A DNA stretch of 64,000 nucleotides, from contig OU342807.1 in the NCBI GenBank assembly GCA_910591455.2, positions 17,290,594-17,354,593 on the forward strand, written 5' to 3'. Position numbers and translations under genes: made by a program. The DNA is from Pholis gunnellus (taxonomy: Eukaryota; Chordata; Actinopteri; Perciformes; Pholidae). The notes below the pieces were generated by a model. That model was not told the origin of the DNA and searched no databases. It worked only from the letters and a program-made list of their open reading frames with translations. This document shows, piece after piece, positions 27,211 to 44,667 of this stretch (positions are counted from its first letter, which is position 1; every line of letters begins with the position of its first letter).

Positions 27211-27767
27211 GCACACCGGCTCCACCGTTCTCCCTCTCCGCGTCATCTTGTTTCCCTCTTCCAGGAAATGCGCGGTGCCGTGTTATGATCGATGGGTTGT
27301 GTTCAGAGATGGAGCAGCCCCCTCTGTTTGTTTGTGTTTGCTGCGCATGGCTGTGGAATGACAGCTGGGACCAGTGCATGGTTAGAGTGTAGCTGGCAAG
27401 AAAAGTTGGGCTCTTTTGGTTTAACTCCTGTATTGTTCCAAACACGGAAAGAGAAGAGGGTTTCACTCGACTCGGATACCAATGCCCTTTGGTAAACCCT
27501 ATTCACTCTGGGCACTTGAGGGATTTAGAATATGACATGCTGCTGCTACAATTAATGTCGTCCGAGTTTGATTATGCAGCAGAAGACATGAGAGCGATGT
27601 GTGTTTACTCAGCATGTTTGCCATCTGATGGAGCATGTTTGAGGAATGAAAGAAAGAAGGGCATAGACGTATGTTTAGCGTGTGTAAGGACAATCCACTT
27701 TAATTATTGTGCATCTGTGTGTTTTATCATCTCCTGTGTAAACATACAGTACACACTAATCCATGAG

Positions 27768-27793
27768 GTGTGTGTGTGTGTGTGTGTGTGTGT
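27768..27793. repeat. (GT)13 microsatellite
   Basis: An uninterrupted GT run, seen directly. Confidence 0.9.
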
Positions 27794-29504
27794 ACGCTGC
27801 TATAGCATAAAAAGTGAGTAATCAGCAAAACATAAGCTGTGTTTTTGATCTGAAGAGTTCATCTAATATAAATTCCGCTTTTATGGCCCAAAACCTAACA
27901 TTCAAGCATTTCCTGACGATGATTCACTGATTCACTAATTATCATTATCTTGGCATGGTGCATTGGAAATTAACCAAAACTACGATAAACCCCACACTGC
28001 ACACACTGTACTACGACTCATTTTACAATAACATTTCCTGTGCTATCGACTTCCAGAGGTGGCGTTGTCTGCCAATCACTGCTGACACAAAGGTTTACTT
28101 TGATAGTTATCAACATTTTGTTATGAAAGCTGACAAACAAGAGAACAGCAAGGCACGATAAGCTCTAGATTGTCAAGTTGTTTGAGATGTTCTACATAAA
28201 GCACACGTTTTCATGCTTTTTGTCGCTGCAACGTCCTTTGAATATTATGACACCAATTAGAACAATTCTGATCACCGGTTTTGATTTACTTTGATGAACT
28301 GCCAAAATCTATTTTGAAGCTGCACTAATTGATTGTGGACACTAGGGGGCATAAGAACTTCAAAACAAGCTGTCAAACGCCGCCCGACATACAATTTTTA
28401 ATAAGTAGTTAAAGCCCAGTTAAATCAGATTTCCCCTGGACTTAATGTCCGCTCGTGCAAAAGTTGTCACTGCTCTGCCGCAGTTTTCAAATAAAAGAGA
28501 TCCCTTTGCAACGTTGAAAATGAAAAATGCTGAGGGAAATGCAGTTAAAGAGAAGAATGGAGAGTAATGCAAAATAGCTGCCAATTAGTCAGAAGAGCCC
28601 CACTATAATCCCATTTGCACATTGATTTTTGTATTAGCATTTCTAAATCAGATTGTTAGCATATTTGTAACGATGAAAACAACACACTCAAACAGCATTG
28701 GTACACCCACACAGGTGTTTCCACTTTTGGCTAATTGGTCCTCTTCTCAGGATTGTATGTGGGAGTGAAGCTAATCGATATCACCGTCATTGTCATTGTT
28801 AGTTTGGTTAAACCTGCCAAAGTATGTTATTAAGACTGAAGCTCTTCAAGTGTCTGGAGGAAAGAAAGGAGAAAGTGTTGTTGTTAAAGAATGTTCCCGG
28901 AGCGACCATCTCTTATAACCTTGGGAATTCCATAGTTTTGGTGCATAGTTAAAAAAGGCTGAGCTGACAATTTTCTTATTTGTGTGATAGTTGCTATTCA
29001 AAACAGCAGCAGCAGAGGATCTAAAAGATTGTATAACAACAAAGAATTAGTAATGTAGGTGGGTCCCAACCCATTCATTTGAATAATTAACGTTAGGCCT
29101 CTTCTTGGGACAGTGTGGGCTGTGCATGATTGACATCGACTTCACTGTCCTGTTGGTTCTGTCAAACCTGTTGAAGTAAGTAGTATGTTAATATTAAGTG
29201 AGAAATAGTCTTAACCTATAAATATATTGGTGTTTTTTCAAACAGTCCTACCGGGCTGTATGTGGGACCTGGCACTTATATCACGCAGATTATACATTTT
29301 TGTAATTATTATCAACAATAACAAACACAAAACAAACAATCATTTATAGATGCTTGAAAAAAAAAATAAAGAATGCAAAAACACCACATGCTGAACACTG
29401 TTGGTCAAGTTTGCGCACATACAGCTTTGTGTTAAATCTGAACGCACCGTCACCTTTTGTCATTTTTTATTAGGATTATCCTCAGTCAACAAACATTTAA
29501 TTAA
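27794..29504. other. Gene-free stretch
   Basis: No supported gene. About 28745-28835 and 29085-29195 are weakly similar (GTGGGAGTG..ATCGATATCACC and GTGGGCTGTG..GACATCGACTTCAC), which suggests an old duplicated repeat. About 28330-28400 contains ACACTAGGGGGCA, often seen inside fish repeats. Confidence 0.4.
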
Positions 29505-29785
29505 ATTATTTTCAGGATTTTGGATGGAATTTTGTACAAAGGATTTTGCACCGAGCTACAACCTGCGGTCCTGAATAATGAAGCCCACGTGGCGGTGCCA
29601 AAAACTTGCCGTTCCTCAAACGGCCACTTGAGCTCCAGCAGAGAGCCAATCCCCCATAGACCGTAGATCATCACTGCCAAGATAGCGACGACTGAAACCA
29701 CCCACATTGAGCTTCTCAACGGCTCTTCAGAAACCTCACGGGGACGACGTCCATTTTAAAAAAAATCCAGTCTATGTTTTTCACA
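29505..29785 (-). repeat. Dispersed repeat family C, copy 1
   Basis: GACGACGTCCATTTT followed by CAGTCTATG at the right end matches the end of the copy starting near 41660 when that copy is reverse-complemented (GACTACGTCCATTTC...CAGTCTATG). The rest (GGTCCTGAATAATGAAGCCC, CTCAAACGGCCACTTGAG) is characteristic of a teleost repeat I recall but cannot name. Confidence 0.55.
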
Positions 29786-31187
29786 ACTGAACGCAGCCTT
29801 GCGCCGTCTCACCACCACCTGTACCTGTGGAGACATCAAAGGGTTTCTCATCACGGCAGGGAAAGTTTTGATGCTGGTTAGAATTATGCGGCTGAATGCA
29901 GTTGTTGTATCATCATATCGTCATCCTCATGAAACATACACAGAGAAACGCTGGCTGGCAAGCAGGCTTCACCCGGCTCTCACGGATCCTTCTGACAGAT
30001 AACGTATGAACGGTACAGCTCTCCAACCCAACACCCTGTATTATTAATAAACATCCTCAGAGCCGAGGGCTCATCGCTGTATACTTGTCGTCCATCTGCA
30101 TGACAGATACTGTTGTGAGTTATACACCATTATGCAAACAATATGTGCACATCCATTAGACATGTATTTTCATATTCACCCTATTAGAATATGTTCATGG
30201 ATATGCTGTATACTTATACATAAAACATGCATTTAATGCATTTACATAAGCATGTGTGAATGCATAGGCTGCATCCTATTTACTAATGAATGAGCACAGA
30301 TAAATACCCACACACAAAATGCAATATTTACAATATACTGCACAAATACGTGCACTGATATACTTGTGAATTACTGTTGGTTGATATTACTGTCTCCCTG
30401 GCGTTTAAGTTTGATGATAAACATATTTTGACATTCATTTAAAATACTAGCTCACTAATATGAACACAAACACTGAGAAATGACACCCAAAAAAACAGAC
30501 ATGCATCAGCCCTCGGATGCACGCAAATGAACACAGAGCATATGTAGACATGTGTGAATAGAAGTCACCGTCTTTTTCTCTGATGCACACACCTGTATAT
30601 GCAAATAAAACCCTCTCCCCTTGAGGCTCTAACACATAAATACTTGCACAGGTAACGGAGATGCCTGGGGTTTTCTCTGCACCTTTCGTCTTAACCTTGA
30701 TGTTCTCTCCAATTCCCACACATCTGCTTAACACGTGTAGCCCTGAGCATTCACTTCCGTCTGACAAGGAAAAAAAGAGAGATGAGAGAAGGTTTTAGGG
30801 ATCAGGTGTCTCCAGAGACTCTGATTGGCATTCAGAAGCACCGCTTCCAGTCCTCGTGCCCGGCATCCCTTAGCGGTCCACCAGGCTTTCGCAAGATGTC
30901 GAGAAACGGACAATAAGTCCTGAGGTGATCCTCACAGATATCCTCGGTTTCTCTCTGACAAGAGTTGAATGTTTTTCAGTGAGTAGCAGAGTGAAATACT
31001 TTGGTTTGTTGGTGGTTGGTTTGGCTTTGTGTTGCACCGAGTTCACTCGAGTTAAGTTCAGTTTGGCAACAGAAGGGGAGGTTGACTAGTGAAGTTAATT
31101 AGCATAACTCTTAATCCACACAGTTACTTACACTTTGAGATATCGTCGGTTTATGGCTCTCTTGCCTTGAACTGGCAGTCTTTCTTC
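29786..31187. other. Gene-free stretch
   Basis: AT-rich unique sequence with no supported coding region and no repeat I could match. Confidence 0.4.
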
Positions 31188-31400
31188 CAGCAGCGGGCGA
31201 CTCCTCTGCTTGCAAAAAAAAAGTCAGATTGAAGTCTAAGAAAAAATGACCCCACTTCTCACTTGATTTATTCCCTCAGTAAACATTGTAAACATGAGTT
31301 TGTGGTCTCAATTGCTAGTTTCAAGTCTTCTTCAATACAGCATGATGTTCATTTAGTAAATTATGGTCCCATTTAGAGTAAAATAGACCATAAAGCGACC
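31188..31400 (-). repeat. Dispersed repeat family C, copy 2
   Basis: The stretch AGTTTCAAGTCTTCTTCAAT, then ACAGCATGATGTTCATTTAG, then TAAATTATGGTCC is found almost unchanged, inverted, at about 41880-41970. The matching interval covers roughly 210 bp. Confidence 0.8.
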
Positions 31401-37157
<5,757 letters not shown>

Positions 37158-37235
37158 AGAGCCAGGCTAGCCCTTTTCAGTCTTTATGCTAAGCTAACCG
37201 CCTCCTGGCTCCAGCTTCATATTTTGCAGAATTAT
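37158..37235 (+). repeat. Dispersed repeat family D, copy 3
   Basis: AGAGCCAGGCTAGCCCTTTT followed by CAGTCTTTATGCTAAGCTAA is repeated in inverse at about 37700-37754. The match continues as CCGCCTCCTGGCTCCAGCTT, typical of a teleost repeat I recall. Confidence 0.65.
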
Positions 37236-37589
37236 TTTTGCTTTTGGGTCCCCCCCCCCCCCCACACACACCTGAAAACCGTTTGTGCAATCTACTCCTA
37301 TGCTGGAATAATGACTTTTGACGTCCACAGAATTAGCAAAAAATGCAGGCCACAGATGACACTTGTGAGTGATGTAAATTCCGTGACGAATTTGCAATTG
37401 ATTGAATTACCTAAACCAATTGACACCGCGAACCTGGTGATGTTGCGGCCCTTCGGGAGTTCGTAATCGAGCCTTGACGCCAGCAAAGGTTTGAATTCAG
37501 TAATTTTGGAGATCATAGTTTGTGTTTTTGTTGTATTGCATGATATTTTGAGCTGTTGCTGTTCTTTTGTCATTGACAATGCTTATGAT

Positions 37590-37845
37590 AAGAAAACTCT
37601 CATTCTCTTTCTTGCTGAGAGTTAGATGAGTCGATATAACTGACATAACTCGTGACTCTACGATAAATAAAGAGGCAACCGCCAATTGCCAATTGTGAAT
37701 AGCTTAGCTTAGCATAATGACTGGAAACAGGAGGAAACAGCCAGCCTGGCTCTGTCGAATGGTAATAAAATCCAAATACCAGCACCTCTAAAGCTCACTG
37801 TTATCTCATTGTTATATCTCATTTAATTTGTGCAAAAAACAAAGC
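37590..37845 (-). repeat. Dispersed repeat family D, copy 4 (inverted)
   Basis: The reverse complement of 37700-37754 gives AGAGCCAGGCTGGCTGTTTC and then CAGTCATTATGCTAAGCTAA, matching the plus-strand copy about 500 bp to its left. TTGCTGAGAGTTAGATGAG and AGCACCTCTAAAGCTCACTG, read on the plus strand, match the fragments near 13.7 and 22.1 kb. Confidence 0.65.
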
Positions 37846-38667
37846 GTTAAAATTACATATTTACTCAATGGTACTTTGATGCAGCGGTAATGTAGTGTAT
37901 GTATATCACTGCCTTAGCGATATAGATGACTTTCACAGGCATGAGACTGTGATAGAAAAATACTAAAAATCTTATTTAAGTTCAAAGTATCCACACCGTA
38001 TGTGGGGATGATTTCATTTTTTCTAGAAATACCGTGCTCGGCTGGGCTCTGAAGGGGCCAGGTCGTATGAAATACAATATCTTTCTATTTACATAGCGGT
38101 CACACAGTCCATTTGATATAGTCCACTGGCTTCTATGTCATATGAATAACTCATGCTCAGGAGAGGAGTAGACGTCAATGCCAAGAAGTCATTGTCTGTC
38201 AGACCCATTCAAACCTATTTAACTGTGCTTTACATTGTATCTAGTCAGCAGAAAAACAGGAGGGGCTGATCTGGGAAGGATAAATTATTCAGTGCTTTAA
38301 TGAAGGTGCACAAGGGTAAATTTGCTCTGTAAAATGGTGCGTCCTCGGGAGAGGAAGTCCACTGAATGACTTGGGACAAACAGAATAGCTGTAAGGTCAT
38401 ACAATATCAATATTAATAGATGTAAAGCTACAGAAAACTGTACTATTCCCCAAAGGTTAATACTGCTGACAGGTTACATGGCACGTACCGTCTGGCTCTG
38501 AGAGGAAAAGGTTGGATTTTAAGGTGCCCTCTTTCTGTGGTGTTATTCCATCATGGTGACAACCAGAGAACATGACCAATTACATCCTAAATAGAGAACA
38601 AGAGTGCTGACAGACAAAAGCAGCTAGATGTTTACATGTGTCTCTCATCATTACCAGATTTCCACAA
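37846..38667. other. Gene-free stretch
   Basis: Unique AT-rich sequence in which I recognise nothing. Confidence 0.4.
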
Positions 38668-38800
38668 AATTACTCAGTTAGGTTTAGGAAAAGATTGTGA
38701 AATACTTAGTTAGGTTTAGGAGACAAAACTAGTTCAATAGGTTTGGGAAAAGATCGTCGTTTGGGTTAAAATAACTATGGAAGGGCCTGAAAGATGGCTG
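38668..38800 (+). repeat. Dispersed repeat family E, copy 2
   Basis: Three imperfect tandem AGTTAGGTTTAGGA-like blocks at about 38676, 38708 and 38735 lead into AAAGATCGTCGTTTGGGTTA. The last block matches the copy near 12.2 kb. Confidence 0.55.
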
Positions 38801-38952
38801 TTTGTTCTGTGTGGGCTTTTGAGGTCATTGTACTTGTAAATATTGTTGTGGATTGTGTGGATACCATACAAAATCATTTTGTGGGATATCTACGTTTTCG
38901 TAGGTATAGTTATGCATGCTGGATGAGACCAGCCTGATATGGTACAACATTA

Positions 38953-39159
38953 TGGTGACTGTGGCTAAGTGGAGAGCAGGGCCGTCCTACAATCAGAGGA
39001 CCGGCAGTTCGATCCCCGGCTCTGGCTCCGCTAGTTGTAAGTGTCCTTGAGCAAGACACTTAACCCCAAAAATCGCTCCTGTAGCTGTGCCTACGGTGTA
39101 GATAGAATCTGAATTGTAAGTCGCTTCGGATAAAAGCGTCTGCTGAATGACTGAAATGT
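38953..39159 (+). mobile_element. tRNA-derived SINE
   Basis: The head carries a pol III A box (TGGCTAAGTGG at 38962-38972) and a B box (GTTCGATCCCC near 39007-39017). The body has TGTCCTTGAGCAAGACACTT and the tail GTCGCTTCGGATAAAAGCGT, followed by CTGCTGAATGACTGAAATG, as in widespread fish SINEs. The flanks share AACATTA (38946-38952 and 39160-39166), a plausible target duplication. Confidence 0.85.
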
Positions 39160-39166
39160 AACATTA

Positions 39167-41208
39167 CACCTGCTAATCATCCGCATGTAAGCATAGTCAG
39201 TGAGTGCATGCTAATGTTAGCATTTAGCTCCAAGGGCCACTGAGCCTCACAGGGCAGTTAGCATGGCTATAGACTCTTAGTCTTATTTTCTCCTCAACTC
39301 TCACAGATACACCAGTAAAACAGCAAACAGTGTTTGATGGTTGGCATGTTGGGAGATCTCCACTTGATTTCAGTGAAACTTTCTGTCCGTGTTTCTGCTG
39401 TCAACACTAAAAAACCCTGTGAGCAGCCCTGTTATATGCTCGCTGTTCCACTAAGGAAAGAACATCAAGGCGAAAGAACGAATCAATTATTAGAACAAAA
39501 GACAACTATTGATAGCTGCAATTACTCTGAAAATCATAGTCATAATCCTCACAGTCGGTATTCCAGTTCTGTTTAGATCGTTAAGTTTTGTTCCACATTT
39601 AGACATGCATTCCTGAAAAAATGACACTCGCTCTCTATCAACTGGTAGTATTGAGGACAAAGGTATGCTTTGATTTCACCAGCGTTTTTTAACTAAATCC
39701 ATCTATAATATATTGTTTTAGAATGACTGTTCATTTCCTATCTAGTGAGCATTTCCAAAGGATAATACCAGTGTAGCTTTACTTGCTTCCTATCACCCTT
39801 AACGAATGACATGATTAAACCCACTGATGTATTTGCAGTCAAGCTTCATTACATTTTTTAAATGAGCACAGATCACATGTGATTATGTTCCTCCACCACA
39901 AATTAAATTATGTGAACAGGACAGGAACTAGCGACGCCCTTTTCTCTTGAAGGCCATCATCCCAATTCTTCCTTGTTCCCTCTCTCAAAAATGTGTAATC
40001 TTAGATAACACTTGTAGTATGTTACTCTTTAATAAAGCCATTATAACTTCAGTGGATTTTTTTTTTTTTGTGCATATGTGTTCTCTCAGTTTGCATGCAG
40101 TTTTGTTTTGCCTCTTCACTGCCACCAGAAACTCAAAAACAGTGTAAAACAAGGTCAGAAAGTGAAACAGTGAAAAATATGAAAATACACATCCTCACAG
40201 CAAATACACTGGTGGGTTGATAGCATCAATAGGGAAACGCTCAAATTAGCCTGTGCTGTTCTTTAACTATGTATAGCATGCCACATATAAATTCTGTCAA
40301 GAGGTGTGAATGTTTGCTAGCATACACAACATGTGCTGTTTTTGTTGCTAAGCAACAGAATCATATTTTGGATCTGTAGCAATCAAGTGCTGACCTTCCA
40401 CTAACTTGACAGTTGTCTTTTAAGAGGACATTGGGAACAAAATGGTTGTTTTTAAAATTAGATTACTTTTCCACATGAAGACACATAAAACTCCATAACA
40501 GCCTAATACAAATATTAATACCAGCCTCTTCCAAACAACACAGCAAATCAGCACTCTGATATGCAAATACGTGTCTACATCGTGTGATGGTCTTCCACTT
40601 TGCAAAACATATGGTGTTAATGCATGTCTTGGAGAAATATTCTGTCGTCTGGCTTCAGTTTTCTTTATCTGTTTGCCCTTTAGAAGCTGCAGCTTCACAT
40701 TGTACTAGACGGTCTGTTTTCCCTGGTGGTGATTTCAGCTTTGTACCTGATATGAAGTGCTGTGTTCCTCCAGGACAAGCTGTCTGATGTGAGAAAAGCC
40801 TACTATCCTGGAATACATCCATTTCCTCAGGAAACACCCTCACATTCACGCACACGTGCACTCGTGCCTCTGGAAACTGACATGCAGTCTCTCACCATAT
40901 GGGATAGCTGACTTCAGATCACTAGTCTCAGCTACCAAATGAGCCAATCACAACAGCAAGCTGTCACAGGTGTGCCACTGTCACATCAAGGATGTCTCAC
41001 GTACTGGGGAAATATTTAGATTCAACATCCTGACCTTTTAATAGCTTTGCTGTGACCTTTGTGACCCCTGACTGTGGTGGTAGATGCTCAGGGCTAAACA
41101 ACAGTGATAAGTACTAAACCTTGTTTTTCTTGTCTGCAAGTCCACGTTAGCTCAGCCCTGCCCGCCTCAGTTGCAGTTGCTACGCCTGTCAGGCTTTATG
41201 TTCTAGAC
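39167..41208. other. Gene-free stretch
   Basis: No coding region or repeat could be supported. A ten-base poly-T lies near 40060. Confidence 0.4.
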
Positions 41209-41518
41209 CAGGGGTGTCAAACATACGGCCCGCGGGCCGGATCCGGCCCGCCACGTCATTTTATGTGGCCCGCGAATCCGCCAGCAAAAAAAAAAAAATG
41301 TAAAAGTCGGACAATTTACAAATATCCGTTGTATCGAGCACGGCGGAGCTCCTCCCCGATCCGCACACCTCCACCAGCGTATGTGGCAGCAGCAGCCCCC
41401 CTCCCCGCCGACGAAGAAGGAGCAGCACCCCCCCCCCCCCCCCCGCCGACAACCGGCCCTTTGGGGGCAACCATGATGCTGATGTGGCCCCAGAGCGACA
41501 ATGAGTTTGACACCCCTG
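41209..41518. mobile_element. hAT-like MITE with intact target duplication, 310 bp
   Basis: The left end CAGGGGTGTCAAAC and the right end GTTTGACACCCCTG are perfect inverses. The octamer TTCTAGAC flanks both sides (41201-41208 and 41519-41526). The GC-rich left arm (CGGCCCGCGGGCCGG) is typical of vertebrate hAT MITEs. An internal C run (about 41431-41444) and an A run are present. There is no transposase frame. Confidence 0.92.
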
Positions 41519-41659
41519 TTCTAGACACACATGAAGACTACAATGATATGGTGGCAGATTTAACGTCAAAACTCTATGTCATTTTTTAAACAGTGGGACT
41601 TTGATTTCTCATAGAAGTAAAGAGGATGGCTTCTCATTTGGTAGCACCTTACATTATTT

Positions 41660-42095
41660 TGACATTTGGAGAAACCATAGACTGTGAGTAAGAAATGGAC
41701 GTAGTCGACGTGACGTCACCCATTGGTTTATGGACTACTGTTTTGCAACCAGTGAACGGAAGTGACCATATTTGGACTGTGGAGGAGTGACGTAAGGACG
41801 CCGTATACGACTCTGGTAGTGGTAGCGACCTGTCAATCACAAGGTAGCCCCGCCCTAAAGCATACCCGCTTTATAGTCTATTTTACTCTGAATTGGACCA
41901 TAATTTACTAAATGAACATCATGCTGTATTGAAGAAGACTTGAAACTGGCGATTGAGACCATAAAGTCATGTTTACAATATGTAATGAGGGAATAAATCA
42001 AGTGAGAAGTTTCTCATAGACTTCTATACAATCTGACTTCTTTTTGCAACCAAAGGAGTCGCCCCTTGCTGGCTATTTGAACGACAGCAAGTTTA
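41660..42095 (+). repeat. Dispersed repeat family C, copy 3
   Basis: The inverse of the 31188-31400 copy lies at about 41865-42075 with high identity (CTAAATGAACATCATGCTGT, then ATTGAAGAAGACTTGAAACT). The left part shares the CATAGACTG...GGACGTAGTC end with the copy near 29.5-29.8 kb. The family is probably a non-autonomous element. Its terminal structure was not resolved. Confidence 0.75.
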
Positions 42096-42295
42096 AGGCA
42101 CTGGGAAAAATCCATGTCTAGCTATAGTTGCTTAGCTATGAATGGATAGTTCATACCATATAGGGTTTAGCCAAAGATATAGAATAGTAGAACGGACGTT
42201 CCCATTCACATAAATGTAGCAGGACGGCCAGAGCGTCGGCGAGCTGTGACCACACTTTACGGCCCCACTGAAGTGTTGTTGCCATTACATATAAC

Positions 42296-43647
42296 CAGTG
42301 GCGGGCCATGCATTTTATACCTGGTTCCTTCTGTGCTGTCCTACTACACTTGAGCCAGCTCCTAATAAGCTCATCATGACGCCACAGCTATGGTTATTAT
42401 TTGTTTCTAGGGGTGTAACAATACACGTATTCGTATTAAACCGTTCGGTACGAGGCTTACGAACTGAACAATACGTTTGAATAATACTAGTGCATTTGGA
42501 ACATGCAGAAGCTTAAATTGTGGGAAATATAATGTTTTCGGTGGACTGCGCTCACGTAACAGACAACGGGCTGTGTGACCTTTTGAACCCGGAACAATAA
42601 CAAAAAACAGCTGAGGCCCCGCACGTGTGTTCAGGGAGGCTAAGCTAAACTAGGGCTAAAGCAATCGCCACACAATCCCCATTTTTCCAGACCATCATTG
42701 GAAAACAACAGCCCGAACGGATTCAATTGTCCGAACAATAACCCTGCGCATGACGGGATGCTTCGTAATTAACGGACAATGCATATAGTCCAAATCAATG
42801 TAATTAACACAATGACAAGAACGAACTCACAATAACCAGTCACATATATTTATATGACAACAAAGCAACAAATCAATCCAGCAACGCTGCAGCACTAGAG
42901 CACGAGCCATTCATATTATTCATAAAAATGACACGAGAGACAAATGAACACAGTAGTAACGCTACTGCAGATGTAAAAAAAAAAAGAAGCAGTTCACTTA
43001 CCAAAGCTGCTGTTCACTTAAAGACAAAGTCCATCCTCCTTTCTTTGTTTACAAAGTCAGTAACTCCCAAATCCATTTCTCCTCCTCCTTCAGCCATCGA
43101 GTGTTAAAAAAACAAAGCTAGGTAAAAAAAAAAAGAATCTACTAAACACTAAGATCTGCTAGCTAGCTTTCTGTTTGACAAAAGTCACGCTGGTCCACTG
43201 ACCAATCACGGCGCACGTTAATGCAGACGTACTTAGCAGGCTACCTCTGTACCACTGGCACTTCAAAGAATACGCCCAACATGTCAAACTATAGATCTGA
43301 TTGGTTGAAGACTATGACAATCAACAATATCGTCCCCATTCACTTAAACTGCAAAGGCTCTCTAGCGGGCATCAGGCCTCTCTCCTTAAATAGAGACATA
43401 GGGGCTGAATCTGATTGGATAAAAGCTCTCCTTAAAACAAGCTGTGCTGGAAGCAGCGCTGCAGGCTGGAAGCAGAGCAACAGAGGAAGACAGGAGCTGT
43501 GCAATGAGGAAATAAGCTAATGGGGAAAAAAAATTATAATACATGTAGTGTATTTGTAAAAAATGATTAAATTATAAAATAACTATAACTTTGTGATTCT
43601 GTTTAGGCCAGCAGAGAAGGCTTAGCTGGCCCTGACGGCCCACCACT
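42296..43647. mobile_element. hAT-like non-autonomous element, 1352 bp
   Basis: The left end CAGTGGCGGGCC and the right end GGCCCACCACT are near-perfect inverses. The heptamer ATATAAC occurs just outside both ends (42289-42295 and 43648-43654). The left end resembles that of the element at 567-1649. No transposase was found, and another element has inserted near the left end. Confidence 0.75.
42408..42760 (+). mobile_element. Nested hAT-like element end
   Basis: TAGGGGTGTAACAATACACG followed by TATTCGTATTAAACCGTTCG resembles the end of another fish hAT family that starts with GGGGTGTAAC and carries GTACCGAACCGTTCGGTACG-like sequence. No matching right end was located, so the right coordinate is a guess. 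Confidence 0.4.
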
Positions 43648-44255
43648 ATATAACAACAATCACCATTTTCTTTTTTTCGAGTCAAATTATCACAGAAAAT
43701 AGTTCAATGTCCATTCCACTCCAATTTCTATGGGTTTAGAGAACAGTCATCAAAACAGCTTTACACCAGAACCAACAGGCCTTCAAGGACTGTCAAATGT
43801 TCAACCTTTGACACAGGCACTACAGATAGTTTTGCCCTGGGCCGCCTTGTATTATATCAGCTTAAATATCGCATGAGCTTTTAGCAGCTATTTGCAGTTA
43901 AGTATAAATAACAAAGTCAACAAATCTTTTTCCCTTCCTGTACGTACAATGGCATCAGCCATGTACGGACCACGTCTGCTGCTTTCGTCTCTTGTCGTAT
44001 CACAGTGAAAGGAAAGAAGGCTCCCTCTGCTCCCCTGGGGCATCGCTGCCAAGGACACCTGTCTGCTGCTGTGATTCGCTGTGTTCTACTGCACTCCAGT
44101 CAGCACGCCGCCTGATTACATAAAACACTGAATGCAAGAGAGTGTCCTACAGCGGGACGCCTCAGGCTGCAGAGCCCACCCCGAGTTCCTCTCTCTCCTG
44201 TCCCAGACTCACTCCACCAGCTGGCTGCTCATCTGTCTCGCCATCTACCTCTCTG

Positions 44256-44662
44256 TGTCACGGGGCATGGTGGAGGACTCAAGCGCAGACCAGGCAGAGT
44301 AGTGTGAAACGGGTATATTTAATGAACAAAACAAACCAATAGTAGACCATACAGGAATCGGCAGGGGATCCACAGAACAGACAAGAGAGGAAATTCCAGC
44401 AGGACAGGGAAGACAGACGGGAAAACCGGGAACAGGACAAGCCAAACGGGCGGGTAGACAATAAAAGAATCTGGCAAGGAGTGACTGAGGGGCAGGAGTT
44501 TATGTAGGGGGAAGAACAGGTGAGAGGAGTTGTGCTGATGAGGGGGAAGTGCTTGATTAGTGATCAGAGGCAGGTGAAGGGAATAAGCTGAGGGAGTGAC
44601 TGACAGGTAGAGTGAGGAGGGTAGACAAACACAGAACACAGAGGCAAAGCCTAATCGTGACA
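44256..44662 (-). mobile_element. Solo LTR, 407 bp
   Basis: The element begins TGTCACGGGG and ends AATCGTGACA, so it has TG...CA ends inside a TGTCACG/CGTGACA inverted repeat. It is flanked by a perfect 5-bp duplication, CTCTG (44251-44255 and 44663-44667), as expected for Ty3/Gypsy-type integration. Minus-strand reading seems right: it places a TACATAAA box and a late ATTAAATA signal in order. No internal gag-pol sequence or second LTR is present. Confidence 0.8.
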
Positions 44663-44667
44663 CTCTG

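Noticed and set aside
26888..27466. 192-codon minus-strand open frame
   Set aside because: The middle is a Cys-Val repeat made by the GT microsatellite; no family resemblance.
38953..39030. Possible tRNA gene on the plus strand
   Set aside because: It is the head of a SINE with a diagnostic tail and flanking duplication.
41104..41589. 161-codon plus-strand open frame
   Set aside because: It runs straight through the 310-bp hAT MITE and its C run; proline and lysine runs come from homopolymers, and nothing resembles a protein family.
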